From contig JAIPEV010000017.1 in the NCBI GenBank assembly GCA_021736965.1, forward strand, positions 1-15,977: a stretch of 15,977 nt of DNA, given 5' to 3'. The notes under the pieces are model-generated. The model worked only from the letters and a program-made list of their open reading frames with translations. It was not told the DNA's origin and did not search any database. This stretch comes from Halanaerobiales bacterium. GTDB lineage: Bacteria; Bacillota; Halanaerobiia; Halanaerobiales; M55B127. Shown here one piece after another: positions 1-6,264 of the stretch. Made by a program: the position numbers and the translations under genes. Position 1 is the first letter of the stretch, and the number at the start of each line of letters is the position of its first letter.

Positions 1-184
1 GGTCTGGCATAATTTCTAAAGCTAAAACATCAAATTTATGTTTTTTTGATAATTCAACAATAGTATTAGAGATTAATTTTTTAATATCTTTATTATCTAA
101 AATACCTCTTTTATATTTAGGTATCCAAATGAAATGATAGTTTAACAAAAAATTAGCGTATCTTGTATTTTTATAGGTGTTCAT
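1..184 (-). CDS. tnpA: IS200/IS605 family Y1 transposase TnpA, N-terminal part (3' end outside window)
   Basis: Sixty-one codons are visible, starting at ATG 184-182 and running off the left edge. The translation begins MNTYKNTRYANFLLNYHF and contains HFIWIPKYKRGIL, the N-terminal signature of IS200/IS605 single-strand transposases (usual form YHFVW-PKYR). The last visible residues are EIMPD. In this family that sequence is directly followed by the HUH metal-binding motif (HVH), so the catalytic histidines and tyrosine lie outside the window. TnpA cuts and joins single-stranded element ends through a 5'-phosphotyrosine. A purine-rich AAAGGG (194-199 on the plus strand as cccttt) lies upstream as a modest ribosome binding site, and a good promoter lies in the element end. 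Whether a tnpB accessory gene follows cannot be seen. Confidence 0.9.
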   Translation of the reverse strand, partial: MNTYKNTRYANFLLNYHFIWIPKYKRGILDNKDIKKLISNTIVELSKKHKFDVLALEIMPD

Positions 185-218
185 AACTAATAACCCTTTC
201 TTGTCAATTCTTATATCT

Positions 219-247
219 ATTATATCATAAAAGGGGTATATTTACAA
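219..247 (-). promoter_or_regulatory. Promoter of tnpA
   Basis: On the minus strand there is a TTGTAA -35 box (247-242), a 17-nt spacer and a perfect TATAAT -10 box (224-219). The expected transcription start lies near 212, about 28 nt upstream of the tnpA ATG. The promoter is inside the element, so tnpA would be expressed independently of the pnp transcript. Confidence 0.65.
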
Positions 248-265
248 TTTGATTAGCCGATTCAT

Positions 266-292
266 CCCCATCCATTTCATGAGTGAGGCTTT
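266..292 (-). other. Left-end subterminal hairpin with AAAG guide of the IS element
   Basis: Reading the minus strand, AAAG (292-289) is directly followed by an imperfect hairpin: CCTCACTCAT (288-279), a GAA loop (278-276) and ATGGATGGGG (275-266). The 10-bp stem contains one A/C mismatch and two G-T pairs. In IS608 the TnpA dimer binds such a hairpin, and the AAAG at its 5' foot pairs with the TTAC cleavage site. The arrangement here matches that design, with the foot of the hairpin 19 nt from the TTAC boundary. Confidence 0.75.
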
Positions 293-307
293 CTCGTCTA
301 TAGTTCG

Positions 308-392
308 GTAATGAGTTTGCTCCAATCTTTTCTGTTTCAATAATTGCCTGATCAATACCTTTACTAATTGATAGATGTCTTCCTAATTTCAT
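308..392 (-). pseudogene. nfo: Deoxyribonuclease IV (endonuclease IV) 5' fragment, interrupted by IS element
   Basis: ATG at 392-390 follows a GGGAG ribosome binding site (401-405). The 28 readable codons give MKLGRHLSISKGIDQAIIET followed by EKIGANSL. This matches the start of endonuclease IV, whose N-terminus is typically MKLGxHVSIxxGI...GANSxQIF. Endonuclease IV is an AP endonuclease and 3'-repair diesterase of base excision repair, built as a TIM barrel with three metal ions. The conserved QIF that should follow SL is missing: the frame enters the IS left end after TTAC and reaches a stop at 227-225. The gene is therefore disrupted here. The remaining roughly 250 codons, if still present, would lie to the left beyond the element. 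An in-frame upstream TTG at 434 is rejected as a start because it falls inside the pnp terminator. Confidence 0.8.
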
Positions 393-418
393 TTTATTAT
401 CTCCCAAAATATAAGAAT

Positions 419-478
419 AAAAAAACAACCTCAATATTCCTCGGCTAAAGTTTACTTTAGTACGAGTTAATTTGAGGT
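419..478 (-). terminator. Rho-independent terminator after pnp
   Basis: On the minus strand, 32 nt after the pnp stop, there is a long imperfect hairpin. ACCTCAA (478-472) pairs with TTGAGGT (434-428), CTCG (466-463) pairs with CGAG (443-440), and CTAAAG (460-455) pairs with CTTTAG (450-445). It is followed by a run of seven T (425-419). This should end the rpsO-pnp transcript before nfo. Confidence 0.8.
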
Positions 479-510
479 ATATTTCTTAATTTTATTTATA
501 TGAATTATTA

Positions 511-2610
511 TTAATCTTGTTCAACATCTTTCATCGATAGATTTATTCTATCTTTATTATCGATCTTTATTACCTTTACCTTTATTTCATCACCTTCACT
601 TAAAACATCGGTGACCTCATTGATATGACGATCTGCTATTTTTGAAATATGGACTAATCCTTCTTTTCCTGGTAATATTTCAACAAAAGCACCAAAGTTC
701 ATAATCTTTACAACTTTACCATCATAAGTTTCTCCAACTTCTACTTCTTTAGTCAATCTTTCAATCATCTCTTTGGCTTTTTGTCCATTTTTCTGACCTT
801 CAGCTAAGATATAGATTGTACCATCATCTTCGATATCAATCTTTGCATCTGTTGCATCAATTATCTTATTGATCATCTTACCACCTGGACCAATAACATG
901 TCTTATCTTATCAGGATTAATATTCATTGTAATAATTGAAGGTGCAAACTCTGATAGATTCTCACGCGGAGTATCTATAACTTCTAACATCTTATCTAAT
1001 ATATATAGACGACCTTTTTTAGCTTTATTTAAAGCATCTTTAAGGATATCCTGAGATAGACCTTCTACCTTTATATCCATCTGTAAGGCGGTAATACCTT
1101 GTTGAGTCCCTGCTACTTTAAAGTCCATATCACCATAATGATCTTCCATTCCCTGGATGTCTGATAAAACTGCATAGTTATCATTTTCTTTTATTAGTCC
1201 CATTGCAATTCCAGAAACTGGATTTTTAATCGGTACCCCAGCATCCATTAAGGCCATAGTACTCCCACAGATGCTTGCCTGGGAAGAAGAACCATTTGAT
1301 TCTAATACTTCTGATACAACTCTTATTGTATAGGGAAACTCATCTTTTTCAGGAATCATCGGGTCTAAAGCCCTTTCACCTAGATGACCATGGCCAATCT
1401 CTCTTCTGCCAGGTGATCTCAATGGATTTGTTTCACCAACACTATAGGGTGGAAAGTTATAATGATGCATATATCTTTTTGTCTGATCTTCACCTAGTCC
1501 AAACAATCTTTTTTCATCACTGGATGCTCCTAAGGTTACAACACTTAATGCTTGGGTTTCACCTCTAGTAAAGATTGCTGAACCATGTGGCCTTGGGAGT
1601 ACACCTACCTCACCCCAAATTGTTCTTATCTCATCATGCTCTCGCCCATCTGGACGTTTTTTATCCTGAAGAATCATCTCTCTAACTAACTGTTTAGTTA
1701 AACTGTCAAAGACTGTATTAATCATCTTTTTATATTCATTTTCTTTTTCTTGATAATCATCTAACTTATCTTTTAGATGCTTGGTAGTTTCTTCTTTGAC
1801 TTGATCAATTAACTCTTTTCTATCTAACTTTTTAACTGTATAAATAGCATCTTTTAGTTTATCTATTGCATATTCATTTATAATCTCTTCAATATCGTTA
1901 TTTACCTGGTTAACTAACTCAATTTCTTGTTTTTTGAGACCTGCCTCTTCTTTCATCTTGTACTGAAGTTCAACAATCTTTTTAATCTCCTGATGAGCAA
2001 GTTCAATTGCTTCTAATATTATATCTTCACTTACTTCCTCGGCGCCAGCTTCAACCATTAGTACTGCATCTTCAGTACCAGCAACTGTAAGATCTAACTT
2101 TGAGTTTTCTCTCTCTTCTTCATTTGGATTAATAACCAACTGATCATCAACAAGACCTACCTTTACTCCACCAATAGGTCCATCAAAAGGTATATCTGAT
2201 AAAACCAAAGCAGCTGATGCACCATTCATTGCAATTAAATCTGGTTCATGGTCACCATCAACTGATAAAACAGTGGCTATGACCTGTATATCATGTCTCA
2301 TACCTTCTGGAAATAGAGGTCTTAATGGTCTATCAATTAAACGAGCAGATAAAGTAGCAAAGTCTCTTGGCATTCCTTCTCTTCTTTTAATACTTCCAGG
2401 TATTTTACCAATTGAATAAACTCTTTCTTCATAGTTTACCATTAAAGGCAAGTAATTAATTCCTTCTCTTGGTTCAGACATAGCAGCAGTAACTAATACC
2501 ATTGAATCTCCATATTTAACTGTTACCGCTCCATTAGCCTGTTTTGCTAATTTACCGGTTTCAAATTCTATTTCTTTTCCGGCAAATTCAGTCTTCCATA
2601 TTTTGGCCAT
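511..2610 (-). CDS. pnp: Polyribonucleotide nucleotidyltransferase (PNPase)
   Basis: This 699-residue protein has the standard PNPase length and is a phosphorolytic 3'-to-5' exoribonuclease that forms a trimeric ring in RNA decay complexes. Two RNase PH-like domains occupy about residues 10-215 and 320-545, separated by an all-helical linker. The second carries the phosphate-site motif RSPGRREIGHG (398-408) and the acidic catalytic cluster around MEDHYGDMDF (488-497), including D494 and D496. A KH domain follows (about 555-620, loop GPGGK at 574-578), and then a C-terminal S1 domain (about 625-694, GKVVKIMNFGAFVEI). The start codon ATG is preceded by AGGAGG (2621-2626). The gene lies 90 nt downstream of rpsO, an arrangement conserved in many bacteria, and ends in an intrinsic terminator. 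All key motifs are intact. Confidence 0.98.
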   Translation of the reverse strand: MAKIWKTEFAGKEIEFETGKLAKQANGAVTVKYGDSMVLVTAAMSEPREGINYLPLMVNYEERVYSIGKIPGSIKRREGMPRDFATLSARLIDRPLRPLFPEGMRHDIQVIATVLSVDGDHEPDLIAMNGASAALVLSDIPFDGPIGGVKVGLVDDQLVINPNEEERENSKLDLTVAGTEDAVLMVEAGAEEVSEDIILEAIELAHQEIKKIVELQYKMKEEAGLKKQEIELVNQVNNDIEEIINEYAIDKLKDAIYTVKKLDRKELIDQVKEETTKHLKDKLDDYQEKENEYKKMINTVFDSLTKQLVREMILQDKKRPDGREHDEIRTIWGEVGVLPRPHGSAIFTRGETQALSVVTLGASSDEKRLFGLGEDQTKRYMHHYNFPPYSVGETNPLRSPGRREIGHGHLGERALDPMIPEKDEFPYTIRVVSEVLESNGSSSQASICGSTMALMDAGVPIKNPVSGIAMGLIKENDNYAVLSDIQGMEDHYGDMDFKVAGTQQGITALQMDIKVEGLSQDILKDALNKAKKGRLYILDKMLEVIDTPRENLSEFAPSIITMNINPDKIRHVIGPGGKMINKIIDATDAKIDIEDDGTIYILAEGQKNGQKAKEMIERLTKEVEVGETYDGKVVKIMNFGAFVEILPGKEGLVHISKIADRHINEVTDVLSEGDEIKVKVIKIDNKDRINLSMKDVEQD

Positions 2611-2658
2611 TCGCTTATTTCCTCCTTATATTTTTCCTAATGTAATATTATTTAAAGT

Positions 2659-2683
2659 AAAGAGCGGGATTACCCCGCTCTTT
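2659..2683 (-). terminator. Intergenic hairpin between rpsO and pnp (attenuator or processing site)
   Basis: A perfect 10-bp inverted repeat, AAAGAGCGGG and CCCGCTCTTT with a 5-nt loop, lies 17 nt after the rpsO stop and about 33 nt before the pnp ribosome binding site. On the minus strand it is followed by TTTACTTTAAATAAT, which is T-rich but not a clean U-run. It may therefore be a partial terminator or an RNase processing site separating rpsO from pnp, much as in enterobacteria where a hairpin sits in the same gap. Confidence 0.6.
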
Positions 2684-2700
2684 AAGATTCCTTTATATAA

Positions 2701-2967
2701 TTAACCTCTAATTTTTAGTTTAGAGATTAATTCACGATATCTTTCGACATCTTTATTTTGTAAATATTTTAAAAGCTTTCTTCTCTGTCCAACCATTTTA
2801 AGTAAACCTCTTCGTGATGAATGATCCTGTTTGTGTTCTTTTAAATGACTGGTTAACTGAGAAATCCTTTCTGTCAAAAGAGCAATCTGTACTTCTGGAG
2901 AACCTGTGTCCTTTTCATCTCTTTTAAATTTTTCAATAATTTCACTTTTTCTTTCTTTAGTAATCAT
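2701..2967 (-). CDS. rpsO: 30S ribosomal protein S15
   Basis: The protein has 88 residues, the usual S15 length. It contains the conserved segments [16 protein letters not shown] (about 21-36), [19 protein letters not shown] (about 38-56) and [10 protein letters not shown] (about 60-69). S15 is a primary binder of the central domain of 16S rRNA at a three-way junction and starts assembly of the 30S platform. The start ATG is preceded by AGGAGGTGA (2976-2984). The gene has its own promoter and a structured leader, which suggests autoregulation as found for S15 in other bacteria. It is the first gene of an rpsO-pnp unit. Confidence 0.98.
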   Translation of the reverse strand: MITKERKSEIIEKFKRDEKDTGSPEVQIALLTERISQLTSHLKEHKQDHSSRRGLLKMVGQRRKLLKYLQNKDVERYRELISKLKIRG

Positions 2968-3056
2968 TAAACTTTCACCTCCTAGTTATTGATTCGCCCT
3001 ATACCAAGTAGTAAGTTGAGGTTTCTTATTACCTAGTTTAAGGTATTTACTACAAC
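2968..3056 (-). promoter_or_regulatory. Structured rpsO leader, candidate S15 autoregulatory RNA
   Basis: The expected transcript starts near 3056 and leaves a leader of about 89 nt. On the minus strand GTAGTAA (3053-3047) can pair with TTACTAC (3014-3008), closing a domain that contains a second hairpin, TACCT (3045-3041) with AGGTA (3034-3030). ATACC (3046-3042) could alternatively pair with GGTAT (3005-3001), giving competing folds next to the ribosome binding site. S15 is known to repress its own mRNA through such leaders. That this one does so is my inference. Confidence 0.45.
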
Positions 3057-3062
3057 AGAGAA

Positions 3063-3091
3063 ATTATATCACAGAAGATCTTTGATGTAAA
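3063..3091 (-). promoter_or_regulatory. Promoter of rpsO-pnp
   Basis: On the minus strand a TTTACA -35 box (3091-3086) is followed by a 17-nt spacer and a perfect TATAAT -10 box (3068-3063), with TG one base upstream of the -10 (extended -10). The promoter overlaps the last codons of ribF, so rpsO-pnp can be transcribed separately from the upstream operon. Confidence 0.8.
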
Positions 3092-3989
3092 GAATATCGG
3101 ACTTTATGGTTTTGACTAGTTGATCGGTATTTTTAAACTTTTTTTCTTCTCTGATATATTCTATCAGTTCCAAATCTATATCTTCACCATATATTTCAGA
3201 GTTAAACTCTGGAATATGGACCTCAATTGTAAAGTTGTTATCATCAAATGTTGGTTTATGACCAAAGTTAGCAACACCTTTATACTTTTGATCATCTATA
3301 TGGATATATACTGCATAGACACCATCAGGAGGTAGTACATACTTTGTTATAGGTTTAATATTCGCTGTAGGAATACCTAGCTTTTTGCCACGTCCAAAAC
3401 CCTTAACAACTTTCCCTTCCATGATATAGTTATGACCTAGATGTTTTTGGACTTGATCTAATTCACCTTTGATGATCAATTCTCTTATTATACTACTAGA
3501 AATTTTGTGTTCACCTAGCATAATTGGTTCAACAGCGGTAACCTCAAAGTTAAACTTTTTACCAAGTTCTTTTAATTTATAAATATCTCCATCACCTTGA
3601 TATCCCAATCTAAAGTCTGTCCCTACAACAATATGTTTAGTGTTTAAATTATTTACAATTATTTTTTCAACAAACTGATCAAAAGGGGTTTTTGCTATTT
3701 TATGATCAAAGTTCATTTCAAAGTAATAGTCTAATCCTAATTGTTTTATCTTTTTTATTTTTTGTCCCCTAGAGGTTAAATAATAATGGCTTTGCTCATT
3801 ATTAACTATTTCCTGAGGATGTGGCTCAAAGGTTAAAATACCACTTTTTATTTTTTTTTGTTTGGCAATTTCTAAATTTATTTTTAATATCCTTTGATGT
3901 CCTTTATGAATCCCATCAAAAGAACCAATTGCTATTACATTTTTATTTAATTTATATTGATCAAATCTACTGCTCTTTATTATTCTCAT
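3069..3989 (-). CDS. ribF: Bifunctional riboflavin kinase / FAD synthetase
   Basis: This 306-residue protein has the normal length of bacterial RibF, which phosphorylates riboflavin to FMN and then adenylates FMN to FAD. The N-terminal nucleotidyltransferase half shows GSFDGIHKGH (22-31, the HxGH-type ATP site), FEPHP (54-58), VVGTDFRLG (121-129) and SSSIIREL (164-171). The C-terminal riboflavin kinase half begins near residue 184 and has GFGRGKKLGIPTANI (197-211), which binds ATP and Mg through the PTAN motif. The ATG directly abuts the truB stop codon. Its ribosome binding site GGAGG lies within the last codons of truB, so translation is probably coupled. The last codons contain the rpsO promoter. 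Confidence 0.96.
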   Translation of the reverse strand: MRIIKSSRFDQYKLNKNVIAIGSFDGIHKGHQRILKINLEIAKQKKIKSGILTFEPHPQEIVNNEQSHYYLTSRGQKIKKIKQLGLDYYFEMNFDHKIAKTPFDQFVEKIIVNNLNTKHIVVGTDFRLGYQGDGDIYKLKELGKKFNFEVTAVEPIMLGEHKISSSIIRELIIKGELDQVQKHLGHNYIMEGKVVKGFGRGKKLGIPTANIKPITKYVLPPDGVYAVYIHIDDQKYKGVANFGHKPTFDDNNFTIEVHIPEFNSEIYGEDIDLELIEYIREEKKFKNTDQLVKTIKSDILYIKDLL

Positions 3990-4904
3990 TTAAGAACCTC
4001 CATTATTAAATACCCTCAAGGCTTGTATATATTTATTATGATCATCATCTTCTTTTACTTTACTTATTGAAATAAACTGTCTCTTACAGTAAATTAATAG
4101 TTTTTGGTCTAAATATAGATCATCAGGCCAATTTTTAAAGTTTTTTTCTACCAGCTTTGTTCCATTAACTGCATATTTGTAAGCATAGTCTTTTACAACC
4201 AGACTTCTATAATCAAATGGGCTGTCAATTGGAATTAAATAATTTGAAATACTGTCTAAATCTATTTGATCAAGTTGTACTGTATCAGCAAGTTTAAAAG
4301 AATCAGAAGCTGTCCTAATTAAGTTGGTCATATGAGCGGTTGTATTAAGTTTAATCCCTAAATCACGTGCTATTGATCTTATATATGTTCCTTTTGAACA
4401 CCTAATTAATAGTTTTAAATATGGTAATTTAATATCAAGAATTTCTAGATCATAAATAACTACTTCTCTTTTTTTTATGTTGACATTTTGATTCTTACGA
4501 GCATAATCATATAATCTTTTACCATTAACTTTAACAGCAGAATATATAGGCGGTTTTTGTTTAATCTTTCCCCGGAACTGTTCAGTAGCTTTATATATCT
4601 TTTGATCAGTTAACTGTTTCCAACTGTCATCTTTTTTAACTACTTCTCCAGCCCGATCTAAGGTATCTGTTAAGATCCCAAATTTTATTTTTGCAATATA
4701 TTCTTTTTCTTTTTCTAATAAATAGGTGATAATCTTAGTTCCTCTGTTAATACAGATCGGTAATACTCCAGAGGCAGCTGGATCTAGAGTTCCTGTATGT
4801 CCACATTTTTTTAACTTTAAAAGTTTCTTTAGATAGCTTACTACATCAAACGATGTCATACCTGGTGGTTTTAAAATATTAAGTATGCCTGATTGTTTAG
4901 ACAT
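3990..4904 (-). CDS. truB: tRNA pseudouridine(55) synthase
   Basis: This 304-residue TruB makes pseudouridine at position 55 in the T-loop of most tRNAs. The catalytic motif GHTGTLDPAASG (35-46) is present with D41 as the nucleophile. Other family motifs are KPPGMTSFD (12-20), KPPIYSAVKVNGKRLYDYAR (117-136) and GTYIRSIARDLG (172-183). The C-terminal part (about 215-300) is the weakly conserved TruB tail. The start ATG overlaps the end of nrnA by 8 nt in the TATGTCTAA configuration and is preceded by AAGAGGTGA within nrnA, so translational coupling is likely. The stop is immediately followed by ribF. Confidence 0.97.
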   Translation of the reverse strand: MSKQSGILNILKPPGMTSFDVVSYLKKLLKLKKCGHTGTLDPAASGVLPICINRGTKIITYLLEKEKEYIAKIKFGILTDTLDRAGEVVKKDDSWKQLTDQKIYKATEQFRGKIKQKPPIYSAVKVNGKRLYDYARKNQNVNIKKREVVIYDLEILDIKLPYLKLLIRCSKGTYIRSIARDLGIKLNTTAHMTNLIRTASDSFKLADTVQLDQIDLDSISNYLIPIDSPFDYRSLVVKDYAYKYAVNGTKLVEKNFKNWPDDLYLDQKLLIYCKRQFISISKVKEDDDHNKYIQALRVFNNGGS

Positions 4905-5892
4905 ATTTTTTCACCTCTTTTAAGACATCTAATACAACCTGATTTAACTTTCCTTTTATCTTAGCACCAGATGCTCTTGGGTGTCCACCCCCATTAAACT
5001 TTTGTGCAACTTTACTTACATCAAGGTAGTTATGAGAACGAAAACTGATATCTATAAAGTCTTTCTCTTTTTCAATAAAGGATATCCCCACTTCTATACC
5101 TTTAATATCTCTTGGATAGTTAACTAAGTTATTAATCTGTTCAATATTTATTTCAGATTTTTCAATTTCATTTTTTGTAAGGCTTAACCAGGCAACTTTT
5201 CCTAGCTCATCTATTTCAATATTTGCTAGGGCATTACCTAATAATTTTAAGTATTCCAAAGAAGGAAAGCTCTCTAAAAACCTATTAATCTTTACTATAT
5301 CAATACCTTTATCTTTTAAATCAGCAATTAGTCTAAAGGTATCAGAATTACTGTTTGAATACTTTAAAGATCCTGTATCTGCTAAAACTGCTAGAGCAAC
5401 TGCCATTCCTATTTTTTTATCTATTTTTATATTATTTAATAAAAACAAGTTATATAATATCTCCCCAACTGCTGAAATATCTGGGTTTACATAGTTTATT
5501 AATCCAAACTTTGGATTATCATAATGATGATCTATATTTAAAATATTAAATTTTTTTATAAAACTCTTCCACTTACCTAATCTTTCTAAGTTTGCAGTAT
5601 CTAATACAACTACATTTTTATACTCACTTAATATCTTTTCAATTTCAAGATTTTTATTATATATTAAATAACTATTTTTATTTAAATATTTAAATAAAAG
5701 TCTGTACTCCTTTGAAATATCGCTGTGTAAAAGGAGCAAAGATTTTTTATTAAGTTGATCTAAGACGAATTTAAAGGCCATGATAGATCCAACTGCATCA
5801 CCGTCTGGATCTATATGACCTATAATAAGAAAGTTATCATTATTTTTGATAAAGTCTGAAATTACCTGTAACGAGTTATTCTTCAATTTCAT
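4897..5892 (-). CDS. nrnA: DHH-family oligoribonuclease / pAp phosphatase (NrnA-like)
   Basis: This DHH-DHHA1 phosphoesterase is of the NrnA type, which degrades very short RNAs to mononucleotides and dephosphorylates 3'-phosphoadenosine 5'-phosphate. From the chosen start the motifs are GHIDPDGDAVGS (25-36), VVLDTAN (about 95-101), the name-giving DHH in NIDHHYDN (119-126), ADTGSLKYS (171-179) and the DHHA1 motif GGGHPRASGA (301-310). I chose the ATG at 5892, which gives 331 residues: AGAGGA lies just upstream and the N-terminus then fits the family. In-frame ATGs at 5907 and 5925 are alternatives and would extend the overlap with rbfA. With 5892 the overlap is 17 nt. It sits between rbfA and truB as in many Firmicutes. 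In B. subtilis the nrnA gene lies elsewhere, so the exact cellular role is inferred. Confidence 0.92.
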   Translation of the reverse strand: MKLKNNSLQVISDFIKNNDNFLIIGHIDPDGDAVGSIMAFKFVLDQLNKKSLLLLHSDISKEYRLLFKYLNKNSYLIYNKNLEIEKILSEYKNVVVLDTANLERLGKWKSFIKKFNILNIDHHYDNPKFGLINYVNPDISAVGEILYNLFLLNNIKIDKKIGMAVALAVLADTGSLKYSNSNSDTFRLIADLKDKGIDIVKINRFLESFPSLEYLKLLGNALANIEIDELGKVAWLSLTKNEIEKSEINIEQINNLVNYPRDIKGIEVGISFIEKEKDFIDISFRSHNYLDVSKVAQKFNGGGHPRASGAKIKGKLNQVVLDVLKEVKKYV

Positions 5893-6253
5893 TCTTCCTC
5901 TTTTCATCTTCTTTAATAACCTCATCTATCAGTTTAGAAATGTGAACTCCTTGTTCGATTGAATTATCATATCTAAATATCAGTTCAGGAGTGTGATAAG
6001 TAGTTAATCTCTCACCTACCAACTTTCTAATGAACTTTTTAGCCTTTCTTAGGCCTTCCATTGTTTCTTTTTTTTCTTGTTCACTTCCATACACACTTAC
6101 CATTACTTTAGCGTGTTTTAGATCGTTTGATACATCGATCTTAGTAATCGATGCAAAACCAATACGAGGATCTTTCATCTCTTTTAACATAATTTGACTA
6201 ATCTCTTCTTTTAAAAGTTGACTCATTCTTCTTACTCTTTTTTCTTTACTCAT
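5876..6253 (-). CDS. rbfA: 30S ribosome-binding factor A
   Basis: This 125-residue KH-fold assembly factor acts on late 30S maturation and cold adaptation. Conserved features are an N-terminal helix RVRRMSQLLKEEISQIML, the DPRIGFASITKIDVSNDL segment (about 28-45) and the RYDNSIEQGVHISKLID segment near the C-terminus. I chose the ATG at 6253, which lies 5-6 nt after AGAGGTGA. A GTG at 6262 is in frame but falls inside that ribosome binding site. The gene follows infB after 11 nt and overlaps nrnA, so it belongs to the rimP-nusA-infB operon. Confidence 0.96.
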   Translation of the reverse strand: MSKEKRVRRMSQLLKEEISQIMLKEMKDPRIGFASITKIDVSNDLKHAKVMVSVYGSEQEKKETMEGLRKAKKFIRKLVGERLTTYHTPELIFRYDNSIEQGVHISKLIDEVIKEDEKRKNEIEE

Positions 6254-6264
6254 TTTTCTCACCT

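Larger units (their letters stand above)
1..307 (-). mobile_element. IS608-like IS200/IS605 element, left end plus start of tnpA (truncated by window edge)
   Basis: The left boundary is placed at 307 because the endonuclease IV reading frame is intact up to and including TTAC (minus strand, 311-308) and is lost immediately after it. TTAC is the target tetranucleotide of IS608, and elements of this family insert 3' of their target without duplicating it. Inside the boundary come a 19-nt linker ending in AAAG, a 10-bp imperfect hairpin, a promoter and tnpA, in the order expected for an IS200/IS605 left end. No terminal inverted repeats are expected for this family. The right end is outside the window. 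Confidence 0.82.

Noticed and set aside
266..292. The stem-loop near the window's left side as an omega-RNA or CRISPR-like guide RNA
   Set aside because: Omega-RNAs derive from the right end near tnpB. This is the left end, upstream of tnpA, and fits the TnpA-binding hairpin instead. No tnpB is visible.
225..434. A 69-codon minus-strand reading frame spanning nfo and the IS left end
   Set aside because: It is a chimera: its TTG start lies inside the pnp terminator, its middle is the nfo 5' end, and its last third is non-coding IS end sequence. It is annotated as a pseudogene fragment plus element end.
869..1568. Plus-strand reading frames opposite pnp
   Set aside because: They are antisense shadows of the conserved PNPase core with no independent support.
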